DNA of 64,000 nucleotides from positions 15,008,440 to 15,072,439 of the forward strand of contig CM022666.1 in the NCBI GenBank assembly GCA_012295275.1, read 5' to 3'. The DNA is from Chrysomallon squamiferum. Taxonomy: Eukaryota > Mollusca > Gastropoda > Neomphalida > Peltospiridae. The notes beneath the pieces are model-generated. The model did no database searches and was not told the origin of the DNA. It saw nothing but the letters and a program-made list of their open reading frames with translations. Positions 1-11,074 of this stretch are shown here, one piece after another. How positions within the stretch are numbered: position 1 is the stretch's first letter; every line of letters begins with the position of its first letter. Both the position numbers and the translations under genes were made by a program.

Positions 1-181
1 CAGACTTGTTTGTTTCTGTTTTGGTCAAGCTCAGTGGGACAAGTTTTCAAGTCGCATCAAATGAGTCATGTGACTCCAGCATGCTCACAAACCAATATCT
101 TGTTGTTCCAGTCCAACCTGTCTGTGTTCTCGTATTTTATACTGTGTATCTGGCCAACTAAATAAAATATTTATCTTTCTG
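1..181. other. Left-edge sequence, no gene recognised
   Basis: Ordinary-composition sequence before the satellite. No open exon with convincing splice sites was seen. An AATAAA hexamer at about 161-166 on the plus strand could be the poly(A) signal of a plus-strand transcript ending here, but the context is A+T-rich and this could be chance. It could equally be intron of the minus-strand calpain gene, whose next exon must lie to the left. Confidence 0.4.
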
Positions 182-1480
182 ATTTTTGGTTTACTTTACT
201 TTTACTTTACTTTAGTTTGTTTTGCTTTCTATTTTTGTTTCTATTTTACTTTTACTTTTACTTTCACTTCACTTTTACTTACCTTTAATTTACTTTTACT
301 TTTTTTTTTTACTTTACTTTTACTTTACTTTACTTTTACTTTTACTTTTACTTTTTATTTTTTTAATTTTACTTTTTTACTTTACTTTACTTTTACCTTT
401 ACTTCTTTACTTTTTACTTTTTTACTTTAATTTTTACTTTACTTTACTTTTACTTTTACTTTTTACTTTTACTTTTACTTTTACTTTTATTTTACTTTTA
501 CTTTTACTTCTTTACTTTTAATTTTACTTTTACTTTTTACTTTTACCTTTACTTTTTATTTTTTACTTTTACTTTACTTTCTTTTTACTTTACTCACTTT
601 ACTTACTTTACTTTACTTTTACTTTTATTTACTTTTACTTTTACTTTTTTACTTTTACTTTTTTTTTTATTTTTACTTTTACTTTTACTTTTATTTCTTT
701 TTTTCCACCTTTACTTTTATTTTTCTTTTCACTTTTACTTTTACTTTTTATTTTACTTTTTTTTTACTTCACTTTACTTTTTACTTTTTTACTTCACTTT
801 ACTTTTACTTTTACTTCACTTTACTTTTACTTTTACTTCACTTTTACTTTTACTTCACTTTTTACTTTACCTTTTACTTTTACTTTTACTTTTACTTTAC
901 TTTTACTTTTGATTTTACTTTACTTTTTTACTTTTTACTTTTACTCCACCCCCACTTTTACTTTTACTTTTACTTTCACTTTACTTTTATTTTTTCTTTA
1001 CTTTTACTTTTACTTCACTTTACTTTTTACTTTTACTTTTTTATTTTACTTTTACTTTTTTTTTACTTTACTTTACTTTACTTTTACTTTTACTTCACTT
1101 TTACTTTTTACTTTTACTTTTACTTTCACTTTACTTTTACTTTACTTTTCTTTTTTACTTTTACTTTACTTCACTTTACTTTTACTTTACTTTACTTTTA
1201 CTTTTACTTCACTTTACTTTTACTTTTACTTCAATTTACTTTTACTTCACTTTACTTTTACTTTTACTTCAATTTACTTTTACTTCACTTTACTTTTACT
1301 TTTACTTTTACTTTATTTAATTTACTTTTACTTCACTTTACTTTTACTTCCCTTTACTTTTACTTTTACTTTTACTTCAATTTACTTTTACTTCACTTTA
1401 CTTTTACTTCACTTCACTTTTACTTTATTTTCATTTTATTTTCATTTTACTTTATTTTATTTTATTATTATATTTATGGT
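182..1480. repeat. CTTTTA-type satellite, about 1.3 kb, almost G-free plus strand
   Basis: Degenerate array of short units such as CTTTTA, CTTTA and CTTCA. The plus strand is built from T, C and A with only isolated G residues over more than a kilobase. It creates long Leu/Phe/Tyr/Thr open frames that are not genes. It lies in what should be the first coding-side intron of the calpain gene. Confidence 0.95.
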
Positions 1481-1552
1481 TGCTGTTGTAGTTACTATCG
1501 TTAAAATGAAAAAGACAGAATAAATTAAACACTAAATCTAACACTTAAATTA

Positions 1553-1613
1553 CAGTGTGTGTGTGTGTGTGTGACAAAATGATATATGTATGTAAGTATG
1601 TGTGTATGTAAGT

Positions 1614-1649
<36 letters not shown>

Positions 1650-1724
1650 CAAAATGATATATGTATGTAAGTATGTATGTATGTATGTATGTATGTGTGT
1701 ATGTATGTGTGTATGTATGTATGT

Positions 1725-1764
<40 letters not shown>

Positions 1765-1830
1765 ATGTATGTATGTATGTATGTATGTGTGTGTGTATGT
1801 GTGTATGTATGTGTGTATGTGTGTATGTAA
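1553..1830. repeat. GT / TATG compound microsatellite
   Basis: Mixed GT dinucleotide and GTAT tetranucleotide array. The segment around TGACAAAATGATATATGTATG occurs twice (about 1571 and 1648), so part of the array was duplicated as a block. It sits about 50 bp beyond the splice donor of the calpain exon. Confidence 0.95.
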
Positions 1831-1876
1831 ACAGACTATAAGTAATAATAATATTAAAATAATTTTTATCTCTCAC

Positions 1877-2047
1877 CTTTGGTCTCTTCCAGACCACACC
1901 CCGAATTTTGTCCTTGGTGAAGAAAAGTGACCGGTCATCGGGTGGGAACTCGGGGTCAATAAACAAAGTTTTTTTTTCCACACATTCCTTCTTCAGTGTG
2001 TTGTAGTTCTGGTTCTTGTACTGTTTGATCTTGTCAAAGAATCCCAT
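1877..2047 (-). CDS. Calpain-5-like cysteine protease, first coding exon (partial gene)
   Basis: This exon encodes the N-terminal 57 residues of a calpain, an intracellular Ca2+-regulated cysteine protease. The segments YKNQNYNTLKKEC, LFIDPEFPPDDRSLFF and VVWKRPK match the start of calpain-5/6-type proteins (NQNY, LFxDPxFP, WKRPK before the catalytic domain). The ATG is at 2047. On the minus strand the exon runs from an acceptor (TTTTTCAG, exon base 1 at 2073) to a donor at 1876 (AAG|GTGAGA), phase 0, with 26 nt of 5' UTR before the ATG. The catalytic Cys/His/Asn exons, C2L and C2 domains are not here and must lie left of position 1. CAPN5 against another calpain cannot be settled from 57 residues. 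Confidence 0.85.
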
Positions 2048-2073
2048 CTTGTCAGTCCCTCATTCACCAAGAC

Positions 2074-4906
2074 CTGAAAAACACACGATTTTAACAAAAC
2101 ACACCAACATTTCACCAACAGTGGTTGAGGTTTTTGCCTTACTCCCTTTCAGAGTTACATTTGAAAACTGTTTAAAAGAGTTAACTTGTTCAGTTCAAAA
2201 AATATACAACACTGCATGTGAAAATGATGATTAAGTATAATAACTTTTGCAAAGCGATTTTAACCCTTTGCAACTGGTTAACGCAACAAGAACGTGTTTA
2301 TATGACTACGAAATTTTGCAGAAAAGCAAAATTAGAAACAAAATGTATGACAGTTGTACATTTCAGTGCTTTGGTGTTTATAATCTGCCAAAAATTAAAC
2401 ACCACACACACACACACTAAAAATATAAATGTCTATTTTCATAAATGAAAACCATGAAATATAGTTTATTTTTTTAATATGCATATTTTTTCTTTGTACT
2501 ATGGTAATAGTTGTAAATCTGAAACAGTTTTGTATCCAAAATCTTATGTTGAACTTTCAAAAATCTGTGATGTTGTTATTCAGTTCCAGTATTTTAAGGC
2601 TAGTTACAGAATCACAAAACCACTGAGGTAGTTTTAGGCTAACTGTAATTATAACCTTTCACAAGTTAACACTGAAATACATTATAAAAAAATATAAATA
2701 AATAAAGAATTCACCAAATTAAATTTTAAGCACTGAAAAGAAATTTAATTTTAAAAAAAAGTAATGGTAATAAAAATAGTTAATCAGTTCAGTTTAAATT
2801 TTGTAAAAAAATAAAAATAAAAATTAATGTTTAATTCATTGAGAAATGTCATTTACATGTAATTTATTAAAATTTTCTTTTGTTATTTTATATGTATATG
2901 ACTAATATTTAATTACTTTTAAAAAAGATTCTTTTTCTTTTTTCTTTTTAAAGGTTTACTCTCATATTTATTATTATCATTATTATTATTTTATTTATTT
3001 ATTTATTTTTTAAATTTATTATTTTTTAAATTATTATTTATTTATGTTTTTTAATCCTAAGATTTAATTTCATTTTTTTAATTATTTTTTTCCCCTAGTT
3101 AACTATATAAAATCAAGAAGTTGTTACTTCAGGGAAAAAAAAAAAAAAAAAGACATAATAAAAGTAACAACAAAAATGCCGAAGCTAAGAATTCATCTTA
3201 CATGTAAATATACAAACAGGTCATATTCATTCAAGTGTGATATTTTGTGGGTACATATATTTATTTACAGATCAGCTACTTCAGTGTTGATCTTACTTAT
3301 TACAGATTCAAGGAAATTCTGTAATGAATTCAGTACGTTACATTCAGTATTCATGGATTAAACGTAAAAGGTTTAATGTAACAATATGTATGACACAAAC
3401 AAAACACACCCTTTCTTTTTTCTACTGATACACTGAGTACTATTATTTTCTGTTTCCTTTATTTTTTGTTTTTTTTGTATGAAAGAGGAAAAACTTTAAA
3501 AATAAACAATATGAGATTCTAACTTCACAATAATTTTGTACAAAGCAAAAATATGTGATAAACCTCCAGACCTTTTAACTTTTCTTTGTAGTAAAAGAAT
3601 TGAAAAAAAACAACAACTAAAAACTATTTTATGTTTTAAGAGAAAAAATCTAATAATGCAAAGAAATTTATAAAGTTTACGATAATTATGTACTAAACAA
3701 AAGTATGTGATAAACCTGCACAGGCTTTTTCTTTTCTTTTTGCTAAGAAAATTGATAAAATAAATAAATAAAAGAACTATTTTAATTTTAATAAAAAGGG
3801 AAAAAATACAATTTATAAACAAAACAATATCACAAAATACCACAGTCACTTTACTTTTTATTAGGAAAGTTGAATATTACTATGATACTTTTAAAAAATA
3901 AACATTTAAAATAAAATAAATAAATAAAACAAAAGCAATGTGGCAGTCTGGTTTCATTGTTATATATGCGACACAAATAAATTTTTAAAACTGACACAAT
4001 TTCACTTTCCTTATTAAATGAAGTTTTAAACTTAAAAAATTGAAGAAAAATATATTTAAATAAATAAATAATTTCATTATCATGATCTATGCATGATCTA
4101 TGAAATATTTTCTTTATTTTCTTTATTTTCTTTATTTTATTATTTTTTATTTATTTTATTTTTTAAGTTTTTCAAAATTACTATAATTTAAAAGAAGAAA
4201 AACAAAAATACCTGTATATAAATACAGAGACAAAGAAATAAATGAACATGACATTTTAATTTTATTATAATTACATACCAAACAAAATAATGTCATAATA
4301 TGACATAAACCATAATAACTTGTACAAGATATAAATATAAATAAACAAAAAATAGTTTAATGAATATTCTAAGTTTATTTTGATATTTATTATGTACTTT
4401 ATCTTTTACTTCTTAAACAAATTTGAATACTACTATATATATATATATATAAATTACAGTTTTCAAATTTATATATTTATCATGGCTGTAACTGGACTCT
4501 TTTTAAAATGAGGCAAAAACACTTAACTTCTCTGACTTGAAAGTGGATAGCGGAATAGAGATATATATTTTATAAACAAAATATTTATATTAAAAAATAA
4601 ATAAAATAAAATAAAATATATATATATATTTTTTTTTGTTGTTGTTGTTATTATTAATATTGAGAAGATTGAGTATTTTTTAAAAATAATAATAGTATTA
4701 ATGTCTTTCTTAAATAACACTTTCAATAACAGGAAAAGGTAATTAATTAATAATTTAAAAATAATTCTTAAAAAATAAACATTAGCAATAAGTGTAAACA
4801 ATCTAATTCAAGTTATGAAAAAATTAAAATGGGTAAATTTTGTATTTATGTTATAAGCACCAAATCAATATGGCAACTTAATTGGTAACTATTTGATATT
4901 TTAATT

Positions 4907-4973
<67 letters not shown>

Positions 4974-5724
4974 TAATAATGAAAATTAACTATTATAGTT
5001 CTACACTGACTGGATCACTGAAAACATTAGACTTCAACATTTATTAAAATATTAGAAAGATTGAAAAAATTTGAAAACAAATTAAATTAAATAAAATTTT
5101 AAAATTAAAAATTAAAAAGTCACCTGATAATTTTAAAACGCGAGCTAGCCAAATAACGTCAATTTATTTATTTTTATTTTTATTTCCCCACGTTTTTCTC
5201 TGATAATTTTTTAGACAATAGAATAACATAATTATAACTAAATGTTATGAGGATCTATTTAGTAATTTAAGTCCGTTAGTGATCACTAAATCAGTAATTC
5301 ACCAGACGATGATTACAGAAATTATGTCAATCTTACGATACGTTCATCGAACGAACTGCTGTATTTACTTTTTAATGCCACATTATTGTTAAACATGTAA
5401 CAATGTTCAGATCTTGTTCAAATTAATAAAAAAAAAACTGCACTTTCAGTTGATTGTTTTAATGCTAAGCAAACAGAAATATTGTAAACAAGAGCACATA
5501 TAAATATAATATATATATATACATATATATGTATATACACGAAATATGAGACGTCACGCTTGAATGCACACACCCATTTTCTAGATTTCATAACATTCTT
5601 TAACAATCAGCAGACGTTTCAGTTTAATTGTTTATTGGTATCGTTATTATCCAACAGTATGCATATTGCTTTGTTACTTAAGATGCTATTATTTTACGAA
5701 AAAAGATTCAAAATGTTTACTTAC
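2074..5724 (-). other. Putative 5' UTR intron of the calpain gene, A+T-rich
   Basis: The calpain coding exon starts at a splice acceptor, so a non-coding exon must lie upstream on the minus strand. This stretch has no credible coding exon. It holds A+T-rich sequence, TTTA/TTA runs (about 2970-3050; pure TTA at 4910-4973), AT runs at about 4436-4451, and a degenerate repeat with period near 175 bp at about 3500-4330 containing TATGTGATAAACC-like cores. Confidence 0.5.
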
Positions 5725-5800
5725 TTCTGAAATCGTAGCAAACCAACCCAACAAGTTTTACTAATGCTATCTTCGGCAGACTTCGGTAAACCCCGCCCTC
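5725..5800 (-). promoter_or_regulatory. Candidate promoter and 5' UTR exon of the calpain gene
   Basis: On the minus strand a perfect donor consensus GTAAGT begins at 5724 and follows sequence with no preceding acceptor, as expected for a first exon. A GC box (CCCCGCCC on the plus strand, about 5791-5798) lies about 70 bp upstream, next to a TA-rich stretch. Together these fit a small first non-coding exon with its promoter near 5780-5830. This is inference from motifs only. Confidence 0.3.
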
Positions 5801-5957
5801 TATACCATAAAATAAACAACCTGACCTAAGGGGAATTAACCCGCAAACACTTATTTCATAAGAAATATTTTTCGATGTCCACCACGAAAAAAACCCTCAA
5901 AATATTAGTGTCATCACTATAAAAGATACATGAAAAATTATTGTGTTATTTAACAGC

Positions 5958-6200
5958 GTTTGTTTTGGGTTTCCGCCCACTTTAAAAAAAAAAAAAACGA
6001 TTAATGCGTTTTGTATATTTTGTACAAAAAATCGTAATTACCTAAGTTTTAGCTGTAAAATGAACGCGACAAAAATTAAGCTGTTTGTTTTGGGTTTTCC
6101 CCCCATTTTTAAAAAAACGATTCATGCATTCTGTATATTTGGTAAAAAGATCGCAGTTATCTAAGTTTTGACTGTAAAATGAACGCGACAAAAATTAAGC
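5958..6200. repeat. Two-copy tandem duplication, 125-bp unit
   Basis: Copies at about 5958-6082 and 6083-6200 share GTTTGTTTTGGGTTT at the left end, a poly(A) run, an internal TGTATATTT and the right end AAAATGAACGCGACAAAAAT. They differ by scattered substitutions, so the duplication is not brand new. It lies just upstream of the candidate calpain promoter. Confidence 0.85.
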
Positions 6201-6340
6201 CATTTGGAATTTTTAACTTAGCAGTAAATGGCTATAGATTCATAATACACTAAAAACGTTACACAAATAACTCGTTGACATTTGCATGACGTGAAAATAA
6301 ACAGCAACAAGAATAAAAATAATTAATTAAGTGAAGTTTT

Positions 6341-6348
6341 CATTTAAC

Positions 6349-6421
<73 letters not shown>

Positions 6422-6424
6422 TTA
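6341..6424. repeat. TTA then TTTA microsatellite
   Basis: A run of ATT trinucleotides passes directly into a run of TTTA tetranucleotides. No gene is associated with it. Confidence 0.9.
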
Positions 6425-6839
6425 AAAAGGAAATTAATTTTGATTTAAATTTTGCATTACAGTTGATTTCTGTAATATAGTTTCTTTTCTCGTTCAGCGC
6501 TGGTAGGTTGTTCCTACAATATTGATGTTAATTGATCTGTGATTTTAAATACAGACAAATATTTGTCATATAAAGGCTAGTATAAACAAGTTAAGTTTGT
6601 AATTTTATTATAAATCACTGAGCCGAAAAATAAATATTTAACCAATACTTCAGTCCTATATCACACTTATGATATAAATAATAAAGATTTCTAAATATAC
6701 ACTGATCAAAGCATTATTTAAATCATCTGTAGTAGAAAATGTGTTTGATTTTTTTTTGTAACCGAATTTCATTGACCAAAAATTGGACTGCGAATATACT
6801 TCGATTTTTTAAAACATTTTCAAAAGCTATGATCTGTAA

Positions 6840-6842
<3 letters not shown>

Positions 6843-6888
<46 letters not shown>
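6843..6888. repeat. CA dinucleotide microsatellite
   Basis: About 23 uninterrupted AC units. The surrounding 6.4-7.2 kb shows no exon with good splice sites. Confidence 0.95.
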
Positions 6889-6889
<1 letters not shown>

Positions 6890-7275
6890 ATGTTACGAAA
6901 TATGTCTGATCACGATAAGGAAAACAATAGTCACGCAGTTGTCCAACAGAATATAAAATGTAAGTTTCTGTGACATAAACATATGCATGGATTGTCTTAA
7001 ATCTTGATTGAAATGATTCAACCTTTTCATCCGTCAAAAAAAAATAAAATAAAAATAAAATAAAATCTTATCTGAAATTTTGTCCCTTATTTTGTCCCTT
7101 TTGTGTGAAACGTCGTACAAAGGGAAACGTATATCTCTGTAAAATGCTGAGATCAAAGGTCATACAACGTAACTTTGTTCGGTATTTCTGGAAACAGTTG
7201 CTGTGGAACCCCCACCACTTGAAATTAATGCAGTTTCACTATGTGTGCTCGTTTGTTTACGTGTAAGTATAACTA

Positions 7276-7404
7276 ATGTTTGTGTTGTTCCTGTATGTGT
7301 GCATAACAGAGTGTACGTGTGTGTTTGTGTTTGATGGTGAGTACGTATGTATGTATGTGTGCGTGTTTGTGTGTACGTGTGTGGTTGTGTTTGATGGTGA
7401 TTAC

Positions 7405-7450
<46 letters not shown>

Positions 7451-7500
7451 GATATAAATTTATGTTTGATGATGGGTTTCTGTATTTGTGTATCTAGGTG
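7276..7500. repeat. GT-rich degenerate array with pure GT core
   Basis: A larger unit containing GTGTTTGATGGTGA occurs twice (about 7327 and 7387) and decays into related GTTTGATGATGG sequence at about 7464. The pure GT core is at 7406-7447. Open frames in the region (Val/Cys/Met-rich) are produced by the repeat. Confidence 0.85.
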
Positions 7501-7871
7501 TGCTTGTGTTTGGTGATGTGTACGTCTATGTTGGAGTTTATATGTACGTATCCCTTTGTGAACGTTCTGTGTGCTTGTGTCTGTATAGACTTTTGTATAT
7601 GTGTATGTAAGTACGTGTGTGCGTGAATATTTATATCCATGTACAGGTATATGCGGATGTCTGGCTTTGTATGGGCATACCTGCTAGGTTTTATTCTATG
7701 TTCGTGCATATACGTATCTCGAGTATGTGTTACTAATGTATGTGTGGATGAGTGTGTTTATATTTGTGTGAATGTTTTATGTGTACGCACATCTGCATTT
7801 GTTTTTGTTAGGAGTTTCTACATATGTTTCTCTCTTTTTTCTCTGTGTGTGTGTGCGTGTGTGCGCATGTA

Positions 7872-7919
<48 letters not shown>

Positions 7920-7943
7920 GAGCGAGAGAGAGAGAGAGAGAGA
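7872..7943. repeat. GT-AT-GA compound microsatellite
   Basis: A short GT run is followed by about 17 AT units and then a GA run. It lies immediately upstream of a small CG-rich island (about 7989-8003). Confidence 0.95.
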
Positions 7944-8042
7944 TATGTACATACTAATAGACAGACACGTGAACACACAGAAACAAAAACGCGCGCGCCG
8001 CGCTCTCACACCGTACATTCATACGCATTGGTGTTTGTTGCT

Positions 8043-8098
8043 ATGGCAAGTCCAAAACAATGGCAGTTAATTCTCTCTCCAGATTACCTCGCGTACGA
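8043..8098 (+). CDS. Candidate first coding exon of an unrecognised gene
   Basis: An ATG in good context (GCTATGG) opens a short frame reading MASPKQWQLILSPDYLAY and runs into a strong donor (GA|GTGAGT at 8099). A CG-rich patch with GCGCGCGCCGCG lies 40-60 bp upstream and resembles a promoter-proximal island. The composition differs sharply from the surrounding microsatellite DNA. I do not recognise the protein and found no matching in-frame second exon, so this may be a real first exon with a long intron or a chance combination. Confidence 0.22.
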
Positions 8099-8500
8099 GT
8101 GAGTACGTGTGGCCCAGCATACATAACTTATTCTCTATCTTCTTTCTGTGTGAACACATTTTTTGAAAGTTAATATTCGTTCCACTCGTTTCCATAACGA
8201 TATTGAATAATAAGAATCGCTTTACATTTTGAAAATAAAAATAAAAATAAAAATGATTAGAAAATTCCTCCCCCTTTTTTTAAGGAAATATAATTCTTTC
8301 GGGAATTTCGAATGCAATTATAAATGAAATCAATATTTCATCCAAAAATAACTGATATTTATTTATCATAAATTTGGTATAGTAGCTCATAAAATGAATG
8401 GCTGATCAGTGTTTTCTTTGTAGGTTTAAACATTTGCTGTTAGGATATTTGTGTTTCGAGTCTTTTTCTGTCTCTCTCAAGGTCTCAACATTGAAAGTGT

Positions 8501-8502
<2 letters not shown>

Positions 8503-8539
<37 letters not shown>

Positions 8540-8540
8540 T
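8503..8540. repeat. AT-GT compound microsatellite
   Basis: About ten AT units followed by eight or nine GT units. Confidence 0.9.
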
Positions 8541-9417
8541 AACACTGTCCCAGAAACACTGCGAAGTGCTTGCGTTCCATATAGAATGTTCTGCATCATT
8601 TTGCAGATTGTACTGTTAAAAAAAAAAAAAAAAGAGTAATAAATAAATAAAAATACATTTCTGACATAATGCTTAGCAACACGGTGTTGTTAGAATTCAT
8701 ATCGTATTTCACTGCTCACAGCTATGTGATTTAACTGGAACACTTCTAGCGGTTGCAAGTGTGAGTGCTAAATAAAGAAACAGGCGCAGACGTAACTAAG
8801 GATGTTCTGCACTGTTGTATTATGTTGTTGTTTAAGTTACTTACACTACAAGCTGGGCAGTATTATAATTTGATTAACACTTATATATGTATTGACCTTT
8901 ATTATTATTTTTTTAAATTAATAATAAAAAAAAAAGTCCGTTTGTCTCAAATGTATTGTACAATATCTAAACAAAATTTTTAATTAATCATCCCCTTATT
9001 TTAATTTAAAAATATTAATAATAATAAATTAATAGAACTGTACGATGAACGCATCGTATTGACCAATACGAGAACTTTGTACTAGCAAAATTAATTAGAA
9101 ACAGAACACAAAACATCGTGCCATTTAAAAAAATGCCTGAAAATAATTTTGACCCAAATAGACATTAGCTATATTAAAGCATAGTACTTTTTTTTTTTTT
9201 TTTTTTTAAATGTCAGCATCGGCTGCAGCAAAACAAACATGATAGAAATAACATATAGTATATTGTCATCATGTTCTTTGTAACTGTTTAACAGTAATTT
9301 TTAAAACTTATTTTATTAATTTTATTATTGTTTGTTTTATTTTAAAGAGAAAACAAATGAAAACTGAAAATTTTAACCCAAAATTTTATTTCAAAATTAA
9401 GATTTGTCACGACAAAT

Positions 9418-9420
<3 letters not shown>

Positions 9421-9504
<84 letters not shown>
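9421..9504. repeat. GA dinucleotide microsatellite, 84 bp
   Basis: An uninterrupted run of 42 GA units, a homopurine tract on the plus strand. The Leu-Ser open frames on the opposite strand are repeat artefacts. Between it and the RRM gene, 9.5-11.07 kb shows no convincing coding exon. Part of it is probably the RRM gene's 3' UTR: TTTATT on the plus strand (AATAAA on minus) occurs at 10550-10555 and 10724-10729. Confidence 0.95.
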
Positions 9505-9507
<3 letters not shown>

Positions 9508-11074
9508 ACTCCAAATAAATGTTCAGGCATATCAAAGCATGCATTAACTTTCTAAATTTTGTAACAAATTCAACAATGAAATCTGTATATGACAAAATAA
9601 ACACTTTTGAATATTAAATGCAACATCTAAATTTTATTTAAAAAAACAAAACAAACAACGCTCTCATTTAAATAAGCAGAACCAGGATTGATGCTTATTC
9701 TGACAAGACCAATTTTCTTCTCCTTATTGACTTGCTCCATCTTGAAAGATACATCCAACACAACGACGTCACTTCACCTTCGATTTAATTATGGATGCAT
9801 GATTCTACCAACATGTAACATTCTTGGCAAATATACCTAAATACACTTAACTAATTAGTATAATTGTTATTGTTAATATTTTGGTTGTTCTTCTTGAAAT
9901 GAAGAGGCAATAAACAATAATACAAAAAGTATCATGTACACAAAATCCAAACTGCTTTTCCATGGTCATGACCAATTCAAGTTTTCTGCAGTTATATCAC
10001 AATCACAGTATTACATAAAAAACAACAACAACAAAAAAACCCACAGATCTTATCTCATTTATCTGTTCTGGTTGATAGTTTGAAATATTAAACAAATACA
10101 GATGTGCAGAAATTCCATTTTACACACCTAAATAGAAAGTGATTTTTGAATGTGTTTGGCTTGCATGATGCTTTGCGCTGCGTTTGTTTAGATTTTCAGA
10201 TCACATTATGCAAATTCATCCAAGAATTTATACACGGTATAATTTTGTGAAGTGGAATTTTAATTAAATAAAATCTAATGTACAATGTATCCCAAGTGCC
10301 CCAAAAGGTTTACAGCGAAAACGCGATAGACCGCGTACATGTATTGTACTCGAGAGCCAATCGGCTGTGATTTAATGTAGGTATTCAAATCTCCGACAAC
10401 ACACTGGACAATACATTCCTGCAGGAGTACAGTCTAACCCAACACAGCGCCAAGTCACCGTAATGAATGAGAAAATCAAATTTCTAGACGTTATCTTCTT
10501 CATTTGGAACTGATATGACGCATTATGAAAACATTTTGAAATCGGGAGTTTTATTTCACGACGGACCAGTCCAGCTATACAATAGCGAATGTCACAAAAT
10601 ACTCGCAATTCACTTTTTGTGATGCAAAATTATTTTCAATATCTATCCACTAATATTAAAGGGGAAGAAAATAATAATTAATTTTTTTTTTTTTTTTTTA
10701 GAAGATAATTCATTACATTTAATTTTATTTTTATCATTTCACTGAAACAGAAAATTCTTTTTTTATGCTAGATTAGTAATCCCATATACAAAATACAGAT
10801 AACTGACTGGAATTCATAATGTTCACAGAATTCACTTAAAATATTTTTTTCATTTGTCAATGTCAATCAGAGTTCTCTTTTGTATTTAAACTTTTCACTT
10901 ATGAAATATATTTCTGGAGAAATCATTGCCTTCTGACTGATGAAAATAATAAACTTTCAAATTCATGGATTTCCTTTAGACGATTTTTGGTGCTGTATTT
11001 TAGACAGTATCTGTTCTTGAGGCTTGTTTTAGCCTTGTAAATGTTTTAACATAAAATGGATTTAACATTGCAGA

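Noticed and set aside
222-1523. Open frames rich in Leu, Phe, Tyr and Thr
   Set aside because: They are translations of the CTTTTA satellite and have no non-repetitive coding sequence or splice context.
7276-8102. Several overlapping Val/Cys/Tyr/Ile-rich open frames on both strands
   Set aside because: Produced by GT, AT and GA microsatellites. Only the short segment after 8043 is non-repetitive and it is listed separately at low confidence.
8722-8760. 39-nt segment with a good acceptor (CTCACAG) and donor (GTGAGT), considered as a second exon for the 8043 segment
   Set aside because: Joined to the first segment in phase it gives a stop after four codons.
9660-9800. Minus-strand ATG after a CRE-like TGACGTCG, frame reading MEQVNKEKKIGLVRIS
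   Set aside because: No clear donor or downstream exon, the frame runs into A+T-rich DNA, and no family was recognised; too weak to list as a gene.
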